A DNA stretch of 43,983 nucleotides, from positions 1 to 43,983 of the forward strand of contig NZ_WTPX01000025.1 of NCBI RefSeq assembly GCF_013036045.1, written 5' to 3'. Shown in pieces: positions 36,559 to 43,983 of the stretch (positions are counted from its first letter, which is position 1; each line of letters begins with the position of its first letter). The notes under the pieces were generated by a model. The model was given only the letters and a program-made list of their open reading frames with translations. It was not told the origin of the DNA and searched no databases. The DNA is from Alienimonas chondri. GTDB taxonomy: Bacteria; Planctomycetota; Planctomycetia; Planctomycetales; Planctomycetaceae. The translations under genes were made by a program, and so were the position numbers.

Positions 36559-37374
36559 TCAGCCCTGCATCAAGCTTTCCCCGCCGTCGACGACGATCTC
36601 GGCGCCGGTCACATGGCTCGACAGGTCGCTGGCCAGATACAGCACCGCGTTGGCCACGTCGCGGGGATCGCCGGGGGCGCCGTCGGTCAGGGGGATGCGG
36701 CCGTCGAGGTATTCCACATGGGGCTTTTCCGAATCGACGTTCCGCTCCACCGTCTTATCGAAGATCGGAGTCATGATCGCCCCGGGGATGATCGCGTTCA
36801 CCCGAATGCGATGGCTGGCCAGTTCCAACGCGGTCATCTTCACGAACGCCACCTGCCCGGCTTTGCTGCAGCTATAGGCGGTCGATCCGGTGTTGCTGAA
36901 CACGCGTGTGCCGTTCACGCTGGCACAGACGATCACGCTGCCGCCCCGCTCCTTGAGCCACGGCAGGGCGTACTTGACGGTGAGGAACGTGCCTTTGAGG
37001 TTCACCGCGAAGGTGTGATCCCACTCCTCCGGTTCGAGATCCGCGATCGGCGCCCACACGCCGTTGATGCCGGCGTTGGCGTAGACCACGTCCAGGCGCC
37101 CGGCCTGATTGGCGAATCGCTCGATCACCGGGCGGAGTGAGACCTTGTCGGACACGTCCGCCTCTAAGCACTCGCAGCGACCGCCGGCACCGCGGATCGC
37201 CGCGGCGACTTCCGCAACGTCCTCGCGTTTCAGATCCAGCAGGCCGACGAACGCCCCCGCGGCGGCGAGGCGTTCGGCGCTCGCCCGGCCCAGCCCGCTG
37301 CCGGCGCCGGTCACGAGCGCCGCCCGGTTTGCCAACGACACGAGCGGGGCGGCGGGGGGAGCGTCGTTCGACAT
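36559..37374 (-). CDS. Short-chain dehydrogenase/reductase (SDR)
   Basis: A classical SDR of 271 residues. The cofactor loop is TGAGSGLG (22-29), the acidic residue after beta2 (LLDLKRE, Asp47) favours NAD(H), NAG is at 100-102, and the catalytic Asn125, Ser152, Tyr167 and Lys171 (YSCSK) are all present. The C-terminal PGAIMTPIFD and the final ASDLSSHVTGAEIVVDGGES are the usual SDR ending. The substrate cannot be read from sequence; close relatives act on sugars, steroids or 3-oxoacyl groups. It is divergent from the AI-2E exporter gene, with a small hairpin in the shared upstream gap. Confidence 0.94.
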   Translation of the reverse strand: MSNDAPPAAPLVSLANRAALVTGAGSGLGRASAERLAAAGAFVGLLDLKREDVAEVAAAIRGAGGRCECLEADVSDKVSLRPVIERFANQAGRLDVVYANAGINGVWAPIADLEPEEWDHTFAVNLKGTFLTVKYALPWLKERGGSVIVCASVNGTRVFSNTGSTAYSCSKAGQVAFVKMTALELASHRIRVNAIIPGAIMTPIFDKTVERNVDSEKPHVEYLDGRIPLTDGAPGDPRDVANAVLYLASDLSSHVTGAEIVVDGGESLMQG

Positions 37375-37431
37375 GCGGAGTCCGTGATCCGTGAGGGGGG
37401 GCGAACAGTTTCGCCGGGACTTCGCAGCCGA

Positions 37432-37451
37432 AACCCGGGCGAAGCCGGGTT
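37432..37451. promoter_or_regulatory. Small inverted repeat in the divergent SDR/AI-2E gap
   Basis: aacccgg (37432-37438) and ccgggtt (37445-37451) flank a six-base centre in the 169-base gap between divergent genes. It could be an operator or a leader hairpin. It is short and could be chance in high-GC DNA. Confidence 0.3.
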
Positions 37452-37543
37452 GATCGGGCAGGGTCGGCCCCGTGACGCGGCGCGACGGCGTTCATCAGAA
37501 TAATCGTCTGAAGTTACCATCGCTCATCAGTCGTTCCCGCGCC

Positions 37544-38722
37544 ATGCCGCCCGCTTCCCGAACCGTTGACGCCTCCGGCAATTCCGAGCCGGTCCCAGTG
37601 GAAAACGAGGCGCTGGACGACACCGTCCCGCCCGGCGAGTCGCCCAGCCCGTTCGTGCGACACGTCTGGAAGGTGGCGGCGATCTCTTCGATGGTCGTCG
37701 CGGCGTTTTTAGTGCTCTGCTACGCCCCGGAAGCGGCACTGTTGGTTTTCGCGGCCGTTTGGTTCGGCGCGTCCCTGAGGCACGGGGCCGCCAAACTGGC
37801 GAATGCGATCGGTGCGTCCCCGGGGATCGGACTGGCGCTTGTCGTGACCCTACTGGTGGTGGGGCTGTTCGGCTCCCTGGCGGTTGCGGGGTGGCGCGTC
37901 AGCGGGCGGATCGACACGCTTTCGCAGAACCTCTCCACCGCCCGCGGGAGCGTGGAGAAACGATTGACCGAAAACGGGATGGGCGGCGTTGTGCGGGCCG
38001 TGCCGGACCCGCTGAAAATCGTCGGCGGATTGATGGGCGGGGGGAAGGACGGACAGAGCGCCCAGCAGCGGGCCTTGACCGCCCCGCTGACCTTTACGGT
38101 GTACGCCCTGTTTATTTTCTTCACGGGGCTGTTTCTGGCGATCAGCCCCGCGGTTTATCGAGACGGTCTCGTCAGTCTGTTTCCAGATCGACAACGGACG
38201 AAACTCACCGACGTGCTGGAGCATTGCGGCGACGGTTTATGGCAATGGACGAAAGCCCGCGCCACGGCGATGGTCATCACGGGCGTACTCACCGGGCTGA
38301 CGCTGTGGGCCTTGGGCATCCCCATGCCCGCGACCCTGGGCGTGCTGACGGCTCTGCTGGTGTTCATTCCCAATATCGGCGCCGTGCTGGCCGTGGTCCC
38401 GCCGCTCCTGTTGGCGTTTGAAGTCGGTCAATATACGCCGTTGTGGGTGCTGATCGCCTACGTCGGCGTGCAGTTGTTGGAAAGCTACGTCATCACCCCC
38501 AACGTGATCCGCGAAGGCACCGGCGTGCCGCCGGCGTTGGTCATTACGGCCCAGTTGGTGTTCGGCATTTTGTTCGGCGCCCTCGGCGTGTTGTTCGCCA
38601 CGCCGCTGGTACTGGTCGCGATGATCTTCATCACCCGTTATTGGATCAACACGGCCCTGGGTCACGACGAAGTCGATCCCCCCTGCGAGGACGCCCACGA
38701 GGAAGCGATGCAGGCGGCGTGA
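37544..38722 (+). CDS. AI-2E family transporter (PerM/YdiK type)
   Basis: The 392-residue membrane protein has a Ser/Glu-rich cytoplasmic N-terminus of about 40 residues, two or three N-terminal helices, a central amphipathic region (about 125-175, with the RIDTLSQNLSTARGS helix) and a block of C-terminal helices. Family signatures are ALGIPMPATLGVLTALLVFI, IPNIGAVLAVVPPLLLA and QLLESYVITPNVIREGTGV. The family was named for a proposed autoinducer-2 export but also includes sodium/proton antiporters, so the substrate is open. I chose the ATG at 37544; the extension to 37472 has no support. Confidence 0.92.
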   Translation: MPPASRTVDASGNSEPVPVENEALDDTVPPGESPSPFVRHVWKVAAISSMVVAAFLVLCYAPEAALLVFAAVWFGASLRHGAAKLANAIGASPGIGLALVVTLLVVGLFGSLAVAGWRVSGRIDTLSQNLSTARGSVEKRLTENGMGGVVRAVPDPLKIVGGLMGGGKDGQSAQQRALTAPLTFTVYALFIFFTGLFLAISPAVYRDGLVSLFPDRQRTKLTDVLEHCGDGLWQWTKARATAMVITGVLTGLTLWALGIPMPATLGVLTALLVFIPNIGAVLAVVPPLLLAFEVGQYTPLWVLIAYVGVQLLESYVITPNVIREGTGVPPALVITAQLVFGILFGALGVLFATPLVLVAMIFITRYWINTALGHDEVDPPCEDAHEEAMQAA

Positions 38723-38854
38723 ACGCCGATCGCATGTCGGTCCGAAGGTCGTCGCCTTCGGCTGGGCCTGCGGTTCGCAACGCCTCATTGCCCGAGGGGC
38801 TTCCGAGGGATAGCCTCCAGTTTGCTTCTCCCTTAAAATCTCGGTCGATCCGCC

Positions 38855-40141
38855 GTGCCTACCGCATTCGCTTCCGGTCCGCCTTCGCCCCCGAGGCGCC
38901 GGTTTTTGAAGGCGGCCGGGGTGGCGATCGCCCTGCCTGCGTTGGAGTCGATCGCGGGGACGAAGTCCGCCTCCGCCGCGCCCGACGGCGCCGAGCCGAA
39001 GCGATTGGTCTGCCTCAGCAGCGCGCTGGGCATCAACCCGGAGGCGTTCTTCCCGAAGACGTTCGGCCGCAACTATGAACTGTCGCCGACGTTGCGATCG
39101 TTGGCGGATTTGCGGGAGGACTTCACCGTCTTCTCGCATATGGATCACCCGAATATCTTCACCAAGCACGGGTCGATGAACTCCCTGCTGAGCGGGGTGG
39201 ACGCCAAGCGGGCCGGGCCGGGGGAGAACGTTTCGATCGATCAGGTCGTGGCGTCGCACGTCGGTTATGAAACGCGGTTTCCGTCGCTTCATATCTCGTT
39301 GGGCGGCGGTCAGGGAGCCTCGTGGACGGCCTCGGGGATCAAGGTGCGGGAGGAGTCCGATCCGCTGGATCTGTTCCGCAAGCTGTTCGTGAACGACTCC
39401 GCCGCGGCGAGGAAGGCTCGCCAACTGGAACTGGAGGAGCGCGGCAGCGTGCTGGACCTCGTGCGGGGGCAGGCGAAGCGCGTCGACGGCCGCCTGAACG
39501 CTCCGGACCGGGCGAAGCTGGACGAATACCTCACCGCGATCCGCGAGGCGGAGGGTCGTATCCAAGGCATGCGACGCTGGCAGGACGTGCCGAAGCCGGA
39601 AGTCGATTTCAACGCCTCCGCGAACCCGCACGGGTCGATGGATTACCCGACGCTCTCCCCGTTGATGTTCGACCTGCTGTATCTGGCGATTCGCTCCGAC
39701 TCCAGCCGGGCCTTCACCGCCGGCTTCGGGATGCACAACCATGTCATCGAACTGGACGGCGTCACGGGCGGCTATCACGGCCTCACCCACCACGGCAATC
39801 TGCCGGACCGGCTCCGACAGCTCCGCAAGATCGACGCCTTTTATCTCGAGCAGACGGCTCGGTTCCTGACGAAGCTGAAGAACGCCCCCTCCGGGAACGG
39901 AACCCTGCTGGACGAGACGACGGTGTTCTTCGGCAGCGGTCTGGGCGACGCCTCCCGCCATTCGAACCGCGACCTGCCGCTGCTGCTCGCCGGCGGCGGC
40001 TTCCAACACGGCGCCCACCTCGACTGCACGCAGCCGAACGGCCGACAGACCCCGCTGAACAATCTGTTCACTACGGTGTTGCAGAACTTCGGCGTCGAGA
40101 TCGACCGCTTCAACAACGCCACGGGGAGCTTCGCTCTGTGA
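38855..40141 (+). CDS. Tat-exported DUF1552 (HXXSHH) family protein
   Basis: The 428-residue protein has a GTG start, a twin-arginine signal RRRFLK (14-19) and a hydrophobic segment up to KSASA. The DUF1552 body includes VCLSSALGINPEAFFP, DFTVFSHMDHPNIFTKHGS, MHNHVIELDG and the family motif as HGLTHH (308-313), with Thr in place of the usual Ser. It ends TTVLQNFGVEIDRFNNATG. The biochemical role is not known. It overlaps the next gene by four bases (GTGA, 40138-40141). DUF1552 genes are regularly adjacent to DUF1592-type cytochromes, which supports joint function in the periplasm. Confidence 0.93.
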   Translation: MPTAFASGPPSPPRRRFLKAAGVAIALPALESIAGTKSASAAPDGAEPKRLVCLSSALGINPEAFFPKTFGRNYELSPTLRSLADLREDFTVFSHMDHPNIFTKHGSMNSLLSGVDAKRAGPGENVSIDQVVASHVGYETRFPSLHISLGGGQGASWTASGIKVREESDPLDLFRKLFVNDSAAARKARQLELEERGSVLDLVRGQAKRVDGRLNAPDRAKLDEYLTAIREAEGRIQGMRRWQDVPKPEVDFNASANPHGSMDYPTLSPLMFDLLYLAIRSDSSRAFTAGFGMHNHVIELDGVTGGYHGLTHHGNLPDRLRQLRKIDAFYLEQTARFLTKLKNAPSGNGTLLDETTVFFGSGLGDASRHSNRDLPLLLAGGGFQHGAHLDCTQPNGRQTPLNNLFTTVLQNFGVEIDRFNNATGSFAL

Positions 40142-42531
40142 TCGCTTCGCACAAGTCCCCGCTGCTTTTGAAGATCGCTCTGCTCGCGGCCTGCCTGACG
40201 ACGCCCGTCCCGGCCGGGGCGGACGAGGAGACGGACGCCCTGCGACCGCTGTTGCACGCGTACTGCGTGCGATGTCACGGGCCGGAGACGCAGAAGAGCG
40301 ACGTGCGGTTGGACCGCCTCGCCGAGTTGGACGGCTGGGATTATGAACTAATTTACGACCAGATCGCCGGCGAGCAGATGCCCCCCGCAGGCGAGCCCCG
40401 CCCGAGCGACGCGGAGCGGCGCACGCTGATGGAGCACACGCTTCGACTGGCGAACCGCGACGCGACCGACTCGACGCCGGGGCTGCGGCGGCTCAATAAA
40501 CGGGAATATACGAACACGATTCGGGACCTCCTCGGCCTACACGCCGGCGTGTACGACCCCGGCGCGTCGATTTATGAGGAAGAGATCGACGAAGGGTTCG
40601 ACACCGCCGCGCAGTCGCTGGTCATCTCCAACGAACTGCTGCTGGAATATCTGGACGCCTCGGAGAAAAGCCTGCGGCACGCCCTGTTCATTTCGGAGGC
40701 GGCGCAGCCCGAATCGCGGCGGATCGAGGTGAACGTCGGACGGATGCGGGGCGTCGGCGGCAGCCGCTACGTCACCGGCGGCAGGGGCTCGAGGACCCTC
40801 CGCCTGGGCGGAAAGGGCCGCATCTACGACGGCAGCGGGAACCGGACGATTCGCGTCCCCGGCGTCTACCGCATCACGGCCACCGCCGCGGGCGTCGACC
40901 GGGACGCCTACTCGATCGAGTTCCTGCCCCCGGACAAGCCGTTCGTGTTGGGCTTCGGCGTCGCCCCGGACGATCCGGCCAGCGTCTCGGGCGGCGGACG
41001 GTTATTAAAGACGTTCGATTTGCAGGACGACGCGAAACGCACGGTGCAGTTCGACGTGTGGATCGATAAGGACCACATACCGTATTTCTCGTTCGTCAAC
41101 GGACCGGGAAAGCCGATCACGCAGATCCGCGCGGGCATCCGCCGCGGAACGGTTCCGAAATCGGCGATGAAGCCGCCGTATCGATTTCCCGGCGTGCGAC
41201 TCACCGAGTTCACGATCGAAGGGCCGTTTTACGACCAGTGGCCGCCGGTCTCCTTGCAAACGACGTACGACTCCGAGGAGATCCCGGACCTGTCGGTCGC
41301 CGATGAACGGCGGGCGGCCGTCCAACGATTTGCCGCTCGGACCTTTCGTCGGGACGTGACCTCAGAGGAGCTGCGACCGTACTTCGCCTATCTGAATCGG
41401 CGCCGCGCCGCGGGCGACGATTGGCGCGAAGCCGTCATCAAGACGTTTGCGGCGATGACGGCCTCCCTCGACTTCCTCTATCTCGATCTGCCGTCCGGAC
41501 CGCTGGACGACATGGCGCTGGCGAACCGGCTCTCCTATTTCCTCTGGAGCACGATGCCGGACGCCGAATTGTTCGCGGCGGCGCGGGCCGGCACGTTGCG
41601 CGACCCGGCGGTCCTGCGGGCGCAGATCGAGCGGATGCTCGCGGACGATCGACACGCCCGGTTCTGCGACAGCTTCGTCGATCAGTGGCTGTCGCTGGAT
41701 ACGCTGGGCGAGATGCCGCCGGACGCCAAGGACCCGGTCTACCGCGTGTATTATCGACAACGGCTCGAACCGGCCATGCGGGAGGAGACCCGCCGCTATT
41801 TCCGCCATGTGTTCGACGAGAACCGCAGCGTCCGCGAGTTCCTCGATTCGGACTATTCCTTTATCAACCGCGGCCTGGCCGAACTCTACGACGTGCCCTT
41901 TCCGGGCGCCGGCAACGATCCCGACGACAAGGGGTTCGTCCGGGCGACCTTCCCGCCGGGCGTGCCGCGCGGCGGCCTGCTGGGGCATGCCAGCGTGCTC
42001 TCGCTGACCTCGAACGGGGTCGAAACGTCGCCGGTGACGCGCGGCGTGTGGGCGCTGGGCGACCTGCTCGGAAACCACCCGCCCCCGCCGCCCGAGGAAG
42101 TGCCCGCGATCACGCCGGACCTCAACGGCGCTCTCACCGTCCGCGACCTGCTCGAACGGCACCGCAACGACGCCGCCTGCATGGAGTGCCACCGGCAGAT
42201 CGACCCGCTGGGGTTCGCGCTGGAAAGCTACGACCCGATCGGCCGATTCCGCACGCGGTATTCAAAAACGCAGGCGGTCTCGACGAACGGAACGTATCTC
42301 GGCCGGGACTTCGAGGACGTGGCAGGGCTCAAACGCATTCTGCTGGAACGTACCCGGCCGTTCGCCCGAAACCTGACGGTCCGCATCGCCGAGTACGCCA
42401 AGGGGCGGACGCTGACCGCGGGCGACTTCGCGACCGTCGAGGCGATCGTGGACGACGCGGAGCGGAACGACTACCGCTTGCGGGACCTCGTGACGGCGAT
42501 CGCGGTCAGCGACCTGATGACGAACCGGTAG
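40138..42531 (+). CDS. Planctomycete multidomain cytochrome (PSCyt1-DUF1587-1595-1592-1588-1585)
   Basis: The 797-residue exported protein has a GTG start and a signal peptide at about 1-27. The N-terminal haem motif is CVRCH (Cys43, Cys46, His47) with MPPAG further on. Then DUF1587 (RRLNKREYTNTIRDLLGL), a beta-sandwich insertion of about residues 200-380, DUF1595 (FAARTFRRDVTSEELRPYFA), DUF1592 (LANRLSYFLWSTMPDAELFA), DUF1588 with a second haem motif CMECH (Cys681, Cys684, His685; RQIDPLGFALESYD) and DUF1585 at the end. The order is standard for this family. Probably a periplasmic redox protein of unknown substrate, working with the overlapping DUF1552 protein. Confidence 0.94.
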   Translation: MIASHKSPLLLKIALLAACLTTPVPAGADEETDALRPLLHAYCVRCHGPETQKSDVRLDRLAELDGWDYELIYDQIAGEQMPPAGEPRPSDAERRTLMEHTLRLANRDATDSTPGLRRLNKREYTNTIRDLLGLHAGVYDPGASIYEEEIDEGFDTAAQSLVISNELLLEYLDASEKSLRHALFISEAAQPESRRIEVNVGRMRGVGGSRYVTGGRGSRTLRLGGKGRIYDGSGNRTIRVPGVYRITATAAGVDRDAYSIEFLPPDKPFVLGFGVAPDDPASVSGGGRLLKTFDLQDDAKRTVQFDVWIDKDHIPYFSFVNGPGKPITQIRAGIRRGTVPKSAMKPPYRFPGVRLTEFTIEGPFYDQWPPVSLQTTYDSEEIPDLSVADERRAAVQRFAARTFRRDVTSEELRPYFAYLNRRRAAGDDWREAVIKTFAAMTASLDFLYLDLPSGPLDDMALANRLSYFLWSTMPDAELFAAARAGTLRDPAVLRAQIERMLADDRHARFCDSFVDQWLSLDTLGEMPPDAKDPVYRVYYRQRLEPAMREETRRYFRHVFDENRSVREFLDSDYSFINRGLAELYDVPFPGAGNDPDDKGFVRATFPPGVPRGGLLGHASVLSLTSNGVETSPVTRGVWALGDLLGNHPPPPPEEVPAITPDLNGALTVRDLLERHRNDAACMECHRQIDPLGFALESYDPIGRFRTRYSKTQAVSTNGTYLGRDFEDVAGLKRILLERTRPFARNLTVRIAEYAKGRTLTAGDFATVEAIVDDAERNDYRLRDLVTAIAVSDLMTNR

Positions 42532-42561
42532 TGCGCCGCTCTCTTGGAGAGAGCGGCGCAC
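42531..42561. terminator. Terminator-like hairpin in a convergent gap
   Basis: gtgcgccgctctct (42531-42544) and its exact complement at 42548-42561 enclose a 3-base loop. The stem begins on the last base of the cytochrome stop codon and ends 11 bases before the end of the convergent sugar dehydrogenase gene. There is no U-tract. It can serve both transcripts. Confidence 0.65.
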
Positions 42562-42572
42562 GTTCGTGCCGC

Positions 42573-43808
42573 TCACTCCGCCGCGAACGTCCACAGCTGA
42601 CCGAAGGTGGTCATGAAATACGCTTCGCCGTCCGGACCTTCGCCGAAGCTCATCATCGGGTGCTTATAGCCGGTCAGCGGCCGGTTGCTGATCACGCGGC
42701 CGTCCTCGCCCTTCTCCAGCGCCCACAGCAGGCCGGTGACGTAATCGCCGTAGAGGTATTTGCCCTGCAGCTGCGGGACTTTCTCGCCCCGATAGACGAC
42801 GCCGCCGGTGATCGATTTGCCGACCGTGTGATCGTATTCCCAAATCGGGAAGGCCAGCCCCTCGATCTCGCCGGCTTTCGCCAGCTGATCCTGCTTCGGT
42901 TCGAAGACGTGGAAGCCTTCGTAGAAGGACCAGCCGTAGTTCTTGCCGCGCTCGACGAGGTCGATCTCTTCCCACTTGTCCTGACCGACGTCCGCGAGCC
43001 ACAGCTCGCCGGTTCCCGGGTTCCGTTCGGTTCCCGTATCGAAGCTGAAGCGCCAGGGGTTGCGGAAGCCGTGGGCGTAGATCTCCGGCTGAGCGCCCTC
43101 GACGCCGACGTACGGGTTGTCGGCGGGAACCCGATACGCTTTGCCGTCGTCCGGCTTGCCGTCGACGTCCAGCCGCAGCATCGCCCCGAAGACGTTGCCG
43201 AGGTCTTGGCCGTTGTCCTTCGGGTCGCCGCCGCTGCCGCCGTCGCCGAAGGCGACGTAGAACTTGCCGTCCGGGCCGAACAGGATCGTGCCCGCGTTGT
43301 GGTTCCAGTACGGCTGCTGGAGCCGGTAAATCTCCTTCTCGCTGTCCAGATCGAGCCGCTGCTCAAGGCCCTCGCCGACGGCTTTGAACTCGCTGATGAC
43401 GGAGGTGTGCGGGGCGTCGTTGGTCGTGTAATACACGAAGACGCGGCCGTTGGATTTGAACTGCGGATGGAACGCCAGGCCCAGCAGACCTTCCTCGTTC
43501 TGCTTGTCCTTGTAGGTGACGCGGTCGGACAGATCGGCGAACGGCGTGACCTCCTCCACGTCGGGGTCGTTGGGGAACTGGACGATCGGCCCCTTCTGCG
43601 TGACCACGATCACCCGGTCGGAGCCGTCGCCGGGGTGGGTCAGCAGGATGGGGCGATCGAAGGTGAGGAACTCGAACGCCCGCACCGCTTTGACCGGCAG
43701 CGGGGTCTCGTCGACGTTCGTCGGCGGGGCGGGCAGAGCGCCCTGTTCCGCCGCGGCGGGATCGGGACCGGCGGCGAGCGCCGCAGCGAGCATCAACGGA
43801 GCGAACAT
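42573..43808 (-). CDS. Exported PQQ-dependent sugar dehydrogenase family protein (GSDH/YliI type)
   Basis: The 411-residue protein has a short signal peptide (about 1-20) and a six-bladed propeller of the soluble glucose dehydrogenase family. Signatures are NEEGLLGLAFHPQF, NHNAGTILFGPDGKFYVAFG with the His expected near the quinone, GDGGSGGDPKDNGQDLGNVF, EIYAHGFRNPWRFSFD and LWLADVGQDKWEEIDLVERG. Members oxidise aldoses with PQQ or have lost activity. In planctomycetes they often sit next to cytochromes, as here. I chose the ATG at 43808 directly before the signal; the frame extends to 43862 without support. Confidence 0.92.
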   Translation of the reverse strand: MFAPLMLAAALAAGPDPAAAEQGALPAPPTNVDETPLPVKAVRAFEFLTFDRPILLTHPGDGSDRVIVVTQKGPIVQFPNDPDVEEVTPFADLSDRVTYKDKQNEEGLLGLAFHPQFKSNGRVFVYYTTNDAPHTSVISEFKAVGEGLEQRLDLDSEKEIYRLQQPYWNHNAGTILFGPDGKFYVAFGDGGSGGDPKDNGQDLGNVFGAMLRLDVDGKPDDGKAYRVPADNPYVGVEGAQPEIYAHGFRNPWRFSFDTGTERNPGTGELWLADVGQDKWEEIDLVERGKNYGWSFYEGFHVFEPKQDQLAKAGEIEGLAFPIWEYDHTVGKSITGGVVYRGEKVPQLQGKYLYGDYVTGLLWALEKGEDGRVISNRPLTGYKHPMMSFGEGPDGEAYFMTTFGQLWTFAAE

Positions 43809-43959
43809 GCAGAAATCCTCAGGCGGGCGACGACGGACGCGGGAGACGAACGAATCGATCATAGCCGCACGCCGACCGGCCGTTTAGGCTGCGGCAGTCC
43901 GTTGCCGGTTGTAAGGGTTCGCCCATGGTCGCCGCTCTGTTCCTCGCTGACCCGCTGCC

Positions 43960-43983
43960 GTGACGACCGCCCCGCCCACGCCG
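43960..43983 (+). CDS. Possible 5' end of a gene leaving the window
   Basis: A GTG at 43960 opens a frame (VTTAPPTP) that runs off the end without a stop. The composition resembles the N-termini of other genes here, for example cysS. Only eight codons are visible, so this is a guess. Confidence 0.2.

Overview
The window comes from a high-GC bacterium of the phylum Planctomycetota (inference from gene content; the genus cannot be fixed by eye). The strongest evidence is the density of families concentrated in that phylum. These are the planctomycete cytochrome families (PSCyt1, DUF1549/DUF1553, and DUF1587/1595/1592/1588/1585), DUF1501 and DUF1552 Tat-exported proteins, a DUF1559 protein, a PPC-repeat protein, WPQW-type PQQ-like propellers and TDAG-type leucine-rich repeats. 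GTG starts are common and Shine-Dalgarno sequences are often weak. I see no tRNA, rRNA, CRISPR array, insertion sequence, integrase or phage gene, so this looks like ordinary chromosome.

Layout. 1-4.2 kb: a six-helix membrane protein, cysteinyl-tRNA synthetase, a Uma2-type nuclease-fold protein on the minus strand, and arabinose-5-phosphate isomerase (KdsD). 4.2-7.9 kb: a 1229-residue membrane-anchored protein whose ends look LptC-like and LptA/OstA-like; beside kdsD this suggests a lipopolysaccharide precursor and export locus. 8-15.8 kb: an exported PQQ-like propeller, a small membrane protein, a VWA protein, two paralogous membrane-anchored LRR proteins on either side of an unrecognised gene, an aldo/keto reductase and a HEAT-like protein. 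15.9-25.8 kb (minus strand): a fasciclin protein, then a run of four exported proteins: DUF1501, PPC protein, DUF1549/DUF1553 cytochrome, and a cytochrome-WD40-coiled-coil protein. 26.2-27.2 kb: an exported glutathione peroxidase overlapping a CsaA-like tRNA-binding protein. 27.4-30.7 kb (plus): a RimB/RloA-like retropepsin-fold protease overlapping an AstE/AspA-like zinc deacylase, then threonine synthase. 30.9-37.4 kb (minus): a 979-residue DUF1559 fusion, TrkH, an unrecognised protein and an SDR oxidoreductase. 37.5-42.5 kb (plus): an AI-2E family exporter, then a DUF1552 protein overlapping a multidomain DUF1592-type cytochrome. 42.6-43.8 kb: a PQQ-type sugar dehydrogenase on the minus strand.

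How genes work together. Four gene pairs overlap at stop/start codons: GTGA at 26558-26561, 27960-27963 and 40138-40141, and TGATG at 21663-21667. This points to translational coupling of CsaA with glutathione peroxidase, protease with deacylase, DUF1552 with its cytochrome, and PPC with DUF1549/DUF1553. Many gene ends carry long, nearly perfect palindromes without a U-tract. Two of these lie between genes of the four-gene cytochrome run, so it may not be a single transcript.

The most interesting items are the giant LptC/LptA-like protein, the protease-deacylase pair without its usual RimK-type ligase, the DUF1559 fusion that buries its pilin-like helix near residue 740, the coiled-coil cytochrome-propeller, and the CX4CH haem-like motif in the DUF1549 protein.
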